Shown piece after piece: positions 47,912 through 58,097 of a DNA stretch of 64,000 nt. The stretch is from Dermatophagoides farinae. Its lineage: Eukaryota > Arthropoda > Arachnida > Sarcoptiformes > Pyroglyphidae. Where the stretch lies: positions 64,501 through 128,500 of the forward strand of contig NW_027461521.1 of NCBI RefSeq assembly GCF_024713945.1, given 5' to 3'. Numbering within the stretch: the first letter of the stretch is position 1; each line of letters opens with the position of its first letter. The position numbers were made by a program, and so were the translations under genes. The notes beneath the pieces are model-generated. The model worked only from the letters and a program-made list of their open reading frames with translations, had not been told where the DNA came from and did not search any database.

Positions 47912-50051
47912 TTTTTACTTATAGTTTATTAGAGTGGTAAGTATTATTTTTTTAAAAGGTGTAGACATAACGCGAATGCAGATCGGTCTCGAGGTCGCTG
48001 ACAGCGGTACTTTGTTTCGTTGTGGAACACCTGTTCGCAATGCACTCAAATAACTTCACTAACGTTACAAGCACGAACGTTGCATGAGTATCCTTCTTGC
48101 GAATTTTGTAAAGATCAAAAGTAACTTTTGTCCACTACAGGTTGGATCGTTGTTTGATTTGTTAATGCTTAAACGTGGAAATAGTAAACTAGTACAGTGT
48201 TGAAAGTGGTACGTTGCGGAACCATTGTCTCGCTTGGTTACATAACGCGTGCTCAAGTTTAGCGTTAAGTAGATGAAATGCTGCACTATTGGCTTTTAGC
48301 CAAGTTATGAACGATCGTGCTCTTGATTTCCGACTTTTCGGCCCGTACCACATATGGCAACATCATAAACAGCGAACGCGAACACGAGAGCAAGCAGTAA
48401 AACTTAAACATTGAACGGCGAATTATCTCAGCAAACGTTCTAGTGAAAAATTTGTTATCAAGATCTAAAAGTTTTGCACGCCATCTGCGCAAAAAAACAA
48501 TATATTATTTGCAAAATAAAGATAAATTCTTGGAAAAGTTATTTTGAAAATAAATTGATTTCTGTCAAATGCAAAGTCGCATCACGGCTTGATAAAATTA
48601 ACACTTCAATTTAGTTTGCCAAACTTGTGCAAGTAAGTTTGGAATTCTGCGTAAACTAAATAGCGTGACGCATGTTTTTCGAAAAACTTTTTATTCAATA
48701 ACCTTAGACTTCAGCAGGAAAAATACGAGTTTAAATCAAATTAATTCTAGCCATTTTTGCTTTTTTATTTGCTGGCGCGAAAGTTACTGCCTGCGTATTT
48801 GAATATTTATAATTTTAATCCCGCGAAAAATTTTTAGTTCACTTTTCAGCATGGCAAAAAAGTCTATATATTTCAGCACTCTTTTTTTAATTTTTCAATT
48901 TTTGACTTCATCTTGAGTGGGTGGCGTTGATTCTGATAATTAATATTTACACGCGGTAAATAACTATTTCATACCGGCTTGTGTCACATCTAGTAAAAAA
49001 ATTTTTAACACTGACGAATTAGCAGAATTTAGGCGAAGTTAAATGAAGTACATTTTTCAATATGATCTTATCTTCGAGGTACGACCTGCTTCCAACTTGA
49101 AAACACGTTCTGCAAATTTTCATGAGCAGGTTTTTACATAAAAAACGAATCATACACGATTATTTATTTCATTTAGAATTGAAATAAACGTTTTGTAGTA
49201 GTCTGCAAATCTTGTGCTTAAGACGACGAAATTATTTTTTCGAAATTTTAAAAATAACTGGTTTGAGTTTCATTTATTTTCCATACAAACAAGAAATTAT
49301 TTTTTAGACTAAAACTCAAGATTTTTAATATTTAATTTTATGCTATTAAGCCTTGTCAATTCCGTCTATATTTCGTCTTTTTTTCAACACGTTCATTAAA
49401 GTTGAAAATAAAATAAATTATTGAACTGATCAAAATTAATTTTTTTTCATAATATTGACAATTGTCATTTCGATTTTTACTTTCGCAAATACAAATTGCA
49501 TACTATGACGCAATGATAAAGCATCTGTAGATTTATGATTTAAACTGTCATGGCTAAGTAGTAAGGTTCAACTCAAGATAGCCGTTTTCACAAGGATATT
49601 GTTGATATTTTTGCTAAACGTATTTATAATTGTTATGTAAGCGCGAAATTTTTGCTCATTGTCCATGTGTAACACCGTTTCTTATTTGTTTAACACTCGA
49701 CAAATAATTTCCCGCCAAACGCAATAGTTGTCAACTTAGTCACAATTGCAGAACTAAAAACATGTGTAGTTCGTTCACTAATCGTGAAAAACGGAAAAGA
49801 CAAAAAATTTTATATTGGCCGTATCAATAAATATTTGGCGTGAAAACAGAGTTTTTCACACGCGTCAACTACGACAGCCAGTCAAGACAAATAAAGTTAT
49901 AGCACTGAATATTGAGATGTATAGCTAGCAAAAATTTATTTCCAATAGTTGACGGTGGTGACAATATTCGAATGTTTGCTCAAAAACTGTGGGTTGACTT
50001 GCGTAAGCAGTCTGATCTCGGGGAAGTGTTTTTCCTAAAATAGTTAAATCA
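47912..50051. promoter_or_regulatory. 2.1-kb gene desert with E2F-like sites
   Basis: No ORF over 75 codons with ATG. The plus-strand side meets the 3' end of METTL13, so the only start it serves is that of the secreted gene at 47911. Beyond a GC-rich island (47941..48420) the rest is AT-rich. It holds E2F/DP-like sites: TGGCGCGAAA at 48773..48782, CCCGCGAAAAA at 48820..48830 and TTTCCCGCCAAAC at 49708..49720. I find no tRNA, snRNA or rRNA signature. Confidence 0.4.
47941..48420. other. GC-rich island, unassigned (possible RNA gene or decayed gene)
   Basis: By hand count, G+C is roughly 40-45% over most of this 480-bp stretch, against about 23% in a sample line of the AT-rich DNA nearby (49261..49320). 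It contains a perfect hairpin TTGGCTTTTAGCCAA (48289..48303). A 41-codon minus-strand frame with ATG at 48411 has a signal-peptide-like start (MFKFYCLLSCSRSLFMMLP, then YVVRA) but stops at 48286, and another open frame follows at 48286..48065. It could be a structured RNA, a spliced secreted-protein gene I cannot resolve, or a pseudogene. Confidence 0.3.
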
Positions 50052-52091
50052 TTAAAAACTTACAAAACCTTTGAAATAGTTTCTCAAATGAACTATGTTT
50101 TGGTTTAAATTGCCATAAGCAGGTCCTCCGCAAATGAAGAGTTCATTTAGTTCCTTTGGCAATTTACAACTTGTGACGACATCGAATGTCATTAAGAAAT
50201 GCGCAGCAAGAGCTTCTCGGGCAGATTCTTCTTGACAAACGCAGTTAATCAATACGAAACCTTCATCACTAACGAGAGACTTAAGCTTCTTCAAAAAGTT
50301 TTCGTCCAAGAACGCAACAGGCGGCCCTGTGACATCTGGGTACATCGGGGAGAAATACTCGTGCGTTCCGTTAATATCTACAATCAGAAAATCATTGACT
50401 TCAGTTTGTTCGTCAATGTATTCAATCGCGTCTTGAACTACGACTTTTGTATTTTCTGTCTCCTTAAAGCCGAAATATTGTTTGGCGATGTTAACAATCT
50501 CGGAATCAATGTCGACACAAACAGTGTCTAATTTGTTGGGGAAAATTGTGTTTAACATTGAAGACAACGTTCCTCCGCCTAAGCCGAGTATTTTGCCTTT
50601 GAGTTTTTCTTCAGTCAACATTTTTTTGAGAGATAAAATGGCTGCTACAATGTGCAAATGGTAACTGTGAGAAACGTGGTGGAACTGGAAATCTGGAAAA
50701 TTGTTTTCATCTAGTTTGTACCACACCTCACTTTGACTGCAACGAGGACTTTGAGAAAACACCATGATTCTGCGGAGGTAGTTGCTATGGACGTCGGACT
50801 TCAGTAAAGACATGGTTTCTGTGAAGTCTCCTGTGTGAAGTTCTTCGTCGTCTACACAAACGTCTGAATCGAATATTACTACTTCATCAGCAAGCTTCGC
50901 TTTTGTAGTATATATTATTTTTCGCTGATCCGTATACAAGTCGCTAATGGTCTGGATGTAGATTTTGTCTTTAGACTTGACGAATTGGCTTAAAATTTTT
51001 GACAGATCTTGTTCGATCAGTTTCGAAAGCTCTTCTTTTGGCAAATCACAACGAGTTGAAGTGAATTCTAGTAAAAACAAAACAATGATCTTTTTTGACT
51101 TAGCTGACATAGCAAGTTTTGCTAATCCGTTTTTGGTGTTAAACAACCAGTGATGCTGGTCTGCCAAAGAAGCGATTACTACACTTACATCTTGCTCGTA
51201 CTTGTTAATGCCGTTCTTAGTCGTGCTGTCAAAAACTAAAAGTTCGTACTTAGGCTTATCAGTGCTTTTGTCATGAATGTAAAAGTGTTCAATCTGTTTG
51301 TTGTCTATACTGTTTGTAATGGAATCAATGTAAATGTTGTTTGCAATTTCAGATTTTCTATCAAAATAGACAGCGCGACTGATCAGAAATTTATTAACCC
51401 CGTTGTCACACAGGAAATCAATTTCAAACAAATCATTGTCTTTACCGTCATCTTTAAATATGTGGTATTTCGAAAGCACGCTATCAAAAACTTTCATCAA
51501 GTAAATCGACACACTTAGTTTACTCTGGTTAAAATGCGTTTTAAACATCTCGACCCATTCGTTTTGACAAAATCCTTCTATGCATATTTCCTTCTTTTGA
51601 TCAATACAATCTTGGTAAAACTCAAACAACTTCTTTAACTCTGTTTTAGCATCGCTACAATTTGAGCTTGCAATCGCTAAGCAATCTGAAAAACCTAAAT
51701 CATACACTTTTGCAACGTTTTTAATTTTTTTAATTTCTGAAAAATCAATTTTTTGAACGTCCAGCTTAGGTATTAGATAATGCAGATAGCTGTATTTTAA
51801 TTCTTTCTTATTTTTTTGATCTAGTTTGTAACCAAGCGTGATATTTATCAAATTCACGTTGCTCAAAGAACTGCATAAACTTGCTATTTTCTTACAACCA
51901 AAAAAACTGAAAACCAAAACATTCATTTTCTCAGATTTCTTAGTGTTCTTAAAATATTTTCTTTGAACTGGTATAACTCCGTAATATTTGTTTACATCAT
52001 GCTGCTTCAACCGTTCTAACAAAGTACAATCTTTGTAGCTATTCTGGATGGCTTGCGACTGAATAACTAGTTCTTTGTTTGGTTCTGCCAT
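50052..52091 (-). CDS. METTL13: METTL13-like dual methyltransferase
   Basis: A 679-residue protein starting at ATG 52091. The C-terminal 230 residues form a spermidine-synthase-like Rossmann methyltransferase: a SAM loop ILGLGGGTLSSML, an acidic ribose-binding strand TVCVDIDSEIVNIAKQYFGF, VVVQDAIEYI and FLIVDINGTHEYF. The preceding VFSQSPRCSQSEVWYK matches METTL13's linker ('lvF....vvQSE..l'). The first 250 residues are a very diverged second methyltransferase-like part without a clear SAM loop. In animals METTL13 methylates the N-terminus and Lys55 of eEF1A through its two domains; the length (about 700) fits. Whether the N-terminal domain is active here is doubtful. Confidence 0.8.
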   Translation of the reverse strand: MAEPNKELVIQSQAIQNSYKDCTLLERLKQHDVNKYYGVIPVQRKYFKNTKKSEKMNVLVFSFFGCKKIASLCSSLSNVNLINITLGYKLDQKNKKELKYSYLHYLIPKLDVQKIDFSEIKKIKNVAKVYDLGFSDCLAIASSNCSDAKTELKKLFEFYQDCIDQKKEICIEGFCQNEWVEMFKTHFNQSKLSVSIYLMKVFDSVLSKYHIFKDDGKDNDLFEIDFLCDNGVNKFLISRAVYFDRKSEIANNIYIDSITNSIDNKQIEHFYIHDKSTDKPKYELLVFDSTTKNGINKYEQDVSVVIASLADQHHWLFNTKNGLAKLAMSAKSKKIIVLFLLEFTSTRCDLPKEELSKLIEQDLSKILSQFVKSKDKIYIQTISDLYTDQRKIIYTTKAKLADEVVIFDSDVCVDDEELHTGDFTETMSLLKSDVHSNYLRRIMVFSQSPRCSQSEVWYKLDENNFPDFQFHHVSHSYHLHIVAAILSLKKMLTEEKLKGKILGLGGGTLSSMLNTIFPNKLDTVCVDIDSEIVNIAKQYFGFKETENTKVVVQDAIEYIDEQTEVNDFLIVDINGTHEYFSPMYPDVTGPPVAFLDENFLKKLKSLVSDEGFVLINCVCQEESAREALAAHFLMTFDVVTSCKLPKELNELFICGGPAYGNLNQNIVHLRNYFKGFVSF

Positions 52092-52348
52092 GTCAAGTGC
52101 CGCTAACCAATTATTCGCAAACTCAAAAAATGATCAATTAAATAATTAAAACTAAAATGTTTCCAATAGCGGAAAACTATTTATTTTTCCTTGTAAAACA
52201 ATTAACTAAATAAAAATCACAAAACTATTTTTGTATTAACTAGTTAAATATTATGAATGAAATAAATTTAACTATATTTTTTGTCAGTATAAAACTTCAA
52301 AAAATCAAATTTTAAAACTAAAAATTATTGCATTTAAAACTACCTTTT

Positions 52349-55121
52349 CTACAATCTTTGATTAAGAGTATCATTAAATGCAATAACTTTATCGCGTAAC
52401 TCCTTTGATTTACGTTGCGAAGCCACATTATTTAGTAGAACAAGAATGTTCGACTGCTGAAGTACTGGAATGAATTTTCGTCTGTTCTTTAAAACTAGAT
52501 CTTGGAGTAACGACGCTATAAAACATAAAGCATCATCCTCTACATTTTTCAGTCCTAAAACAACAACAATTGAGCTTAAAGCGAGCATTATTAGATTGTT
52601 GATTTCGGGTATATCGAAAAACTCTTGATTGGAAGGTAAAACGTTAGCATAACACACAGTTTGAATTGCATAATAGCATGAACAAACTAATTTAATGAAA
52701 TAATCTGGATTATCACAGTCTGGAGATTTTAATTCATTAGTTGCAACTTGTATACCGTTCTGTAAAATTCCGATAAAATCTAAAATGAATGCTTGGAAAG
52801 TGGAATCGAATTTGATTATAATATCTGACAAAACATCTATAACAACGGGGCGAATTTCTAACGAACAATTGGGATTTCCAAAAAAAGCCGCAAGACATAA
52901 AATACACTTGCTTACTAAAGGTTTAAAATTGTGTTTAGCATTTAAAACTAATGCAGAACAGGCTGAAAGAGCAGCACAAAGCGTATCGTCATCCAATTTC
53001 GGATTGTTTAGCGTTGCTTCAATGAAATAATACAGCTTGTCTGTATTATTGGCTATATTTTCTTTTAATTTATTTATGAGTGTTTCAAAACAATAATATA
53101 CATTGGTAGCAGCGCCACCAATTTGAGTAATTACGTTGTTTTGTAGAATTGTACCGTGTTGCAGCGTGTTGAAAATCAACATAATCAAGTCGTCAAAATC
53201 ATAATAAAGTTTATTGTTCATTTTAAAGATAAGAGAATTTAAACAGCCGACAATTGAGGCTTCAGTTGCTCCGATTTCCGTGGTATAGGGCAAGTGAATC
53301 ATGTCACCCAGCCAGGACGTAAGTATTTCACATATTTCTTTGCATTCCTGAGTTTTGCCTGTTATTGAATCGCATTTATCAATTAACGCATATATGACGT
53401 CGAAAGCCCACTTTTGCAAACTGTGCTCTCTTGCATCAGCCCTTTTCGCAGTTAAAATCATCTTAGAAAAAAGTGATTTATAATTCTTGTCGAGATCAAA
53501 TATTTGATGGTCATATTCAACTTTGTATGCTAAAATCAAATTATATAGCGCGTCGCAACTTCTAACGGCAACGAGCGGCTCATCGTTTAAGGCATGTAGC
53601 AAAACATCAATGAGATTTGATTTAGAATCGGTTTTCTTAATAAACATAGTTACAGACTTTAAATGATTTGCAATAATGACTGTAATTAAGCAAAGAGCAC
53701 TTTCTCTAACCACAGACTTTGCGTAGAAGACGCAACTCAATATATTGGGAAAAGTGTTTCCAATGAGCTGTGAAATTTCAGGAGACGGAGGTAACGATAA
53801 AAATTCTGTAAATACAATCAGAGCACTGTCCGCTCTATGCCAATCCACATTGTTCCAATTTAGATTAACATGATTCAAAATTAAATTTGAAATTTCGTAT
53901 TTCAATAGTTTTAAACAGAGTCCGATTGCGACACAAGCAGCCTTTGAAACTGTCCATTCCTCCTGTTCTGCTAATTCGTCATTATTCGTGATTATCGAAG
54001 CAATACATAAAACAGAGACTATTTCATTTTTATATTTTTTTATGAGTCCCAAATCCTGTTTATTATTGTTAACATGATCTAGTTCAATATCACATATATT
54101 AGAAATGAATTCGATCGCGTAAATCTTGAGTGAAGAAATTTCATATTCGTTTTTTTCTCGAGTCAATCTGATTGCATCATTATACATTGCTACAATACTC
54201 GCGTTAGGATTGTTACCAAACTGTTGGAGTTCTGGCAAACCCACCAAAACTGTTATGACGAATAGCGGAATGTAGAATTCCGAAAGGGGCTCAAAGAACT
54301 TGTAATATATTTTCAAAGAGTCAATGACAAATTCCCAGGCTGCCAAACGAACATTTATAAAATATGATAATAAATGTCTATTTATCGTTTGATAAATAGA
54401 GTAAACAGCATCATATGTAGTGTATATTTCATTTAAAATACCAAGACTGTGCACTAAAGTCTTTAATGCCTTTAAAATGACGTAAACGTCGTCAACGTTC
54501 AATGAAAAAATCAAATATTTAATGATGACATCCTGTAATGTTGGATTTATCATTTCAGCTCCAGCTACTTCAACCGCATCGATAAAATCATCAATTACGT
54601 AATTTAACAATAAAACACCGCGTTGTAGTAGTAATACATTTGCCTTAGTAGCTTCCAAAAATGAAAAAAAAATTTGATCTCCAACTTTAAATTGTAAACA
54701 AACTATTCTGGATACCACTTGAATTAACGGTTTTAAATTGTCAGGATTTTTTTCATCAGAATTATGTAAAATCATAAACAGCTGATTAACTACGTTAGCT
54801 CTAAACTCGTTACTAAGTTTTGTTAGCCATTTTGTAATAGCAAACTCATAATTCGTGACAAATCCAGTCCCAAAAGCAAATGTATTTCTAAATAATATAC
54901 TTGCCATTTGTTTCAAACTAGGATGTTCATTTGAAACCAAAATATTTAATAACATCAGAATGAACTGTTCCGTATTCTCCTCGCTAATCTTTAAAAGATT
55001 ATTTTCAGCAGATGCTCGTACATTTTTTTCACTCGCTAAACAAAATGTTTAAACCTGGTCAAATTAACTAAAAGAGATACTTACAAAGAATGTCATTCAA
55101 TAGTGGTTTCAAAGTATTCAT
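52349..55121 (-). CDS. KPNB1: Importin beta (karyopherin beta-1)
   Basis: Exon 1 (55085..55121, MNTLKPLLNDIL) joins exon 2 (52349..55035) across a 49-nt intron (55036..55084, GTAAG...TTTAG). The sum is 2724 nt, or 907 residues. The joined N-terminus restores HEAT repeat 1 of importins (SSEKNVRASAENNL then a second helix with LMLLNILVSNEHPSLKQMAS), which the unspliced frame lacks. The rest is about 19 HEAT hairpins, and length agrees with importin beta1 (about 870). It carries cargo-importin-alpha through nuclear pores with Ran. KPNB1 is inferred from even coverage and QLFMILHNSDE-type N-terminal repeats; another importin such as transportin is possible. Confidence 0.75.
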
Positions 55122-55412
55122 ATCGTAACTGTGTTTTTTTTTGATACTTGATATTTTTAAATTGGCATCAAAGTCAAAACAGCGTGGTACACTTAACTTC
55201 CAAAATTATATTTTTCAAAAATGTAAATATTTTTTATGCTATTAATAATTAGTGACGAATTTATTTAATAATTTTTAGGTTGAAATTTATTTGGAATTAA
55301 CAAATCTACTGGTATATCGTCAGTTATAGATATAAAAAAGTGAAGTAATCTCATTTCGCTATCAGTTTTTTGTTCTAACATTGATTAAAACTATTAATTA
55401 TAGTTTTAAAAA

Positions 55413-56261
55413 ATGAACGAGAATAATATTGGCACATATTTACACCTAATTAACCAAGTTTCGCCTTCAGGAATACCAGAAGCAGTGTACACTATTTGTC
55501 GTAAGTAGTTTTTAAAAAAATTTAATGTAGAAAGATCGAATTGTTCTGAGGATGTTGTAAGAGGAATTAGTGCTTGTTGTCGAGCTTGGTTACAAGTAGT
55601 AAACGGTAACATCATCGTTAATTCTATTATTGAAGCTTTTATCCAGCCCAATTTGAAAATCCAAGAAAAATTGGCCATTATTTATATAGTAAACGATATT
55701 GTACAAAATGAACCAGTCGAGTTTCACCAGCCTGCTTTAACATTTTTTAAACGAACGGCCCCTTTGATCAGAACGTTCAATGAATCCCTGAAAAAACCGT
55801 TGTTCAGAGTGTTAGACATATTAGTGGAGAGAAAAATCTACACCACGCAAGATTTAGCACAAATAAAGTCCGTAATTGTTGCCCCCATTTTAAACGAAAA
55901 GGAAGAGCTAAACCTAATCATTGAAACTAATAAAACTGAAAATAAACAATTTCAAGTATCGAAGATTCATTTCCACTCAGGAAAAATCTATGCTTTGCTG
56001 AATATCTTGGAACGCTGGAACAACGAAATCAATGCTTTTTTAGATTTTGAAAAAATTCAAAAGCAAATTGATGATCTAAAAAACATGTCGTGCAATGACG
56101 AGTTCATAAACCCCTTACTCTCATTTGCAAAAGCAAATCTCGAACTTATCACTAGTTCTGTCGATGTACTTTGTGTGGAAATGGAAAAGCAAAAACAAAG
56201 AATTCTTGAATGTATCGTCGACAACGATTCGACTAATTCAAAAGACGCCATTATCGATTAA
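55413..56261 (+). CDS. CID-domain protein (Rtt103/RPRD1-like)
   Basis: Exon 1 (55413..55500) joins exon 2 (55531..56261) across a 30-nt GTAAG...ATGTAG intron in phase 1, giving 272 residues. Residues 1-135 form a CTD-interacting domain: helices with RAWLQVVNG, KIQEKLAIIYIVNDIVQNEP (fits 'klal.YL.NDvvqns') and LIRTFNESLKKPLFRVLDIL. A helical segment and C-terminal coiled coil follow, as in RPRD1/Rtt103. The domain binds phosphorylated RNA polymerase II tail repeats during 3'-end processing and termination. Its stop overlaps the coding end of the convergent gene by 24 bp. Pcf11 or SCAF-type alternatives are less likely because the protein is short. Confidence 0.8.
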
Positions 56262-57527
56262 ACAAAGTTTCGATTCTTCGCGTACTTTTGCATAAAGTTC
56301 ATTTTTAATTAGTCTCGATATCGAACTAGGGTTTAACAACCGATTGCTCAAGTAGCTCTTGGAAACCTTAAACAGTATCTTATCAATCATATCTGTATCG
56401 TTAATGGTCTTTTTCAAATAATTTTCTAACATAACTAAAATGTCGTTTGTTTGGTCCAATTTGGTTTCGATTAATTTATAATTAGTTAGGCGTAAAAGTT
56501 TCTCGCTACACGAATCAAAAATCATAATCGATTTAAAAGAATTGTCTCGCAAGTTTTTGTTTAGCAATGTGACAAAGTAAATAAACGATTTTATATCGTA
56601 AATTAAGCTGTGCTCTTCAGAGTTAATTTTTTTCAAAACAATAATTACTCCGGGAAAAAGTTTGAGATACGAACTTATACGTTGCATATATTTTTCCCGC
56701 GTTCCACTATGCTTACTGTACATATCCGAAACGCATATGTTTAAAATAGGCTGTTTAATGCAGTGTGAAAGACATTTGACCACAGTGTACGCTTCATTCC
56801 CACGCACTTCAAAAAAATAACACTCTCTTTTTATTTCTGATTTGAAGCGATTTATTACAGCAGAAAATAAAATTTCATCCACGGGAGAAATTTTGCCATA
56901 TTGAATATCTAAAAAGTTGAGCTTGTTTGTCACTGAGTCTTCAATTACATGAGTAACATAATTATACGTAATGTCCATCTCACTTATAACTGCAGCTGCT
57001 AATAGTCTTTCAATTTGCAAAAATGATAATTTGAAATACCTGTCTCCAATGCTTGTTAAAACCTTTGAAATGTCAAAATCTGCGTGATAAATCTTGTCTA
57101 AAAAACTTTTGATGGTTTTAGTATACCATACGTAACATGTCTCACTTAAAACTTGAACCAGATTTATTGTGACTATTTTCTTTACGACGTTGGACTGCGA
57201 TAAATTAGTTTCCAAGCTGCACAAATCGTTGTAACAACAGTTGTAAGCGACCAAAATCAAGTTTTTTTTTTTTGGCATCAGGTGCCAAGCAAAAAGTAAT
57301 TCATCGTCATTGCTGCACAAGAGAACAGCGTTAGGTTCATCAGTTAGATCGCCGAATTGGTCACTAGTTATGTAAACAAAGTTAAAACAGCTTTTAAATA
57401 AATGCGAAATGAACTCACGTGAAAGTAGTTCTAAACCAATGATGTAAAAAATACGATTTCCATCTCTTGCTTTTGCTTGAATTTCACTGGTTAAATTTCC
57501 TAGTTCGCAAAATGACGTGATGTCCAT
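56238..57527 (-). CDS. Degenerate AAA-ATPase-like protein
   Basis: A 429-residue protein from ATG 57527 (MDITSF); the longer frame begins with TTG. Residues about 235-400 follow the order of an AAA module: FFEVRGNEAYTVVKCLSHCI where Walker A should be (GxxxxGKT is replaced by GNEAYTVV, residues 243-250), NICVSDMYSKHSGTREKYMQ resembling 'i....l.sky.GesE..ir', FPGVIIVLKKIN where Walker B should be (the acidic pair is lost), and IMIFDS near the sensor. A first, weaker module may occupy residues 20-200. The likely role is as a catalytically dead partner subunit in an NSF/Pex1/Pex6-type assembly. This is inference from motif order only. Confidence 0.5.
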   Translation of the reverse strand: MDITSFCELGNLTSEIQAKARDGNRIFYIIGLELLSREFISHLFKSCFNFVYITSDQFGDLTDEPNAVLLCSNDDELLFAWHLMPKKKNLILVAYNCCYNDLCSLETNLSQSNVVKKIVTINLVQVLSETCYVWYTKTIKSFLDKIYHADFDISKVLTSIGDRYFKLSFLQIERLLAAAVISEMDITYNYVTHVIEDSVTNKLNFLDIQYGKISPVDEILFSAVINRFKSEIKRECYFFEVRGNEAYTVVKCLSHCIKQPILNICVSDMYSKHSGTREKYMQRISSYLKLFPGVIIVLKKINSEEHSLIYDIKSFIYFVTLLNKNLRDNSFKSIMIFDSCSEKLLRLTNYKLIETKLDQTNDILVMLENYLKKTINDTDMIDKILFKVSKSYLSNRLLNPSSISRLIKNELYAKVREESKLCLIDNGVF

Positions 57528-57613
57528 ACAGTTTTTATTTCTCACATTGACATGTAACAACTATTAATATTTAACACGAATGCGTGATGTTCAAACCAAA
57601 ATAATTTTTTATT

Positions 57614-58093
57614 ATGATATTTCGTGTTTTTCGATTATTTATTTTAACCAGTCATAAGAGCGAGCGCAAAATGCAATCCAAAAAAAAATTTGTCTGTGAA
57701 CAAGAACAATATTTGTCTCGTTGGCACGATTTACTGCTTAAACCCCACGCTGCACTTTTCAAGAACGCACTTGAGCTTACTAACGCTGCTGTACGAGCTA
57801 AAATACAAAACAAACAGATAGCAACTGTCAATTCGGGTTTAGATGCACATGATGAAAACTCACATGAACGTTACACAGTTTACACAAAAGCAAACTTGTT
57901 AAAAATGTGCGGAAAATCCGTTGACATTACAATATCCAGAACTAATAGTGTAATATTCAATATCGAAAAGCAGGCAGCAATTAGTAAAACAGACGCTAAC
58001 GGCAATCTTTTCAGTGAAGACAAAATTTATTATCTTTTGAACAAGAGCAAACACAAAGTGGAACTAATGAAAACAAAATTTTCCGACGAATAG
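57614..58093 (+). CDS. Small basic protein, unknown
   Basis: The first ATG (57614) gives 159 residues with a hydrophobic, basic N-terminus (MIFRVFRLFILTSHKSERK) that could be a targeting peptide. A second ATG at 57671 (MQSKKKFVCEQ) gives a soluble 140-residue form. The body is helical at first (YLSRWHDLLLKPHAALFKN), then has a short beta part (SVDITISRTNSVIFNI) and a basic C-terminus. No family is recognised. It diverges from the AAA-like gene (86 bp) and its stop lies 4 bp from that of TRM9. Confidence 0.6.
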   Translation: MIFRVFRLFILTSHKSERKMQSKKKFVCEQEQYLSRWHDLLLKPHAALFKNALELTNAAVRAKIQNKQIATVNSGLDAHDENSHERYTVYTKANLLKMCGKSVDITISRTNSVIFNIEKQAAISKTDANGNLFSEDKIYYLLNKSKHKVELMKTKFSDE

Positions 58094-58097
58094 CTTT

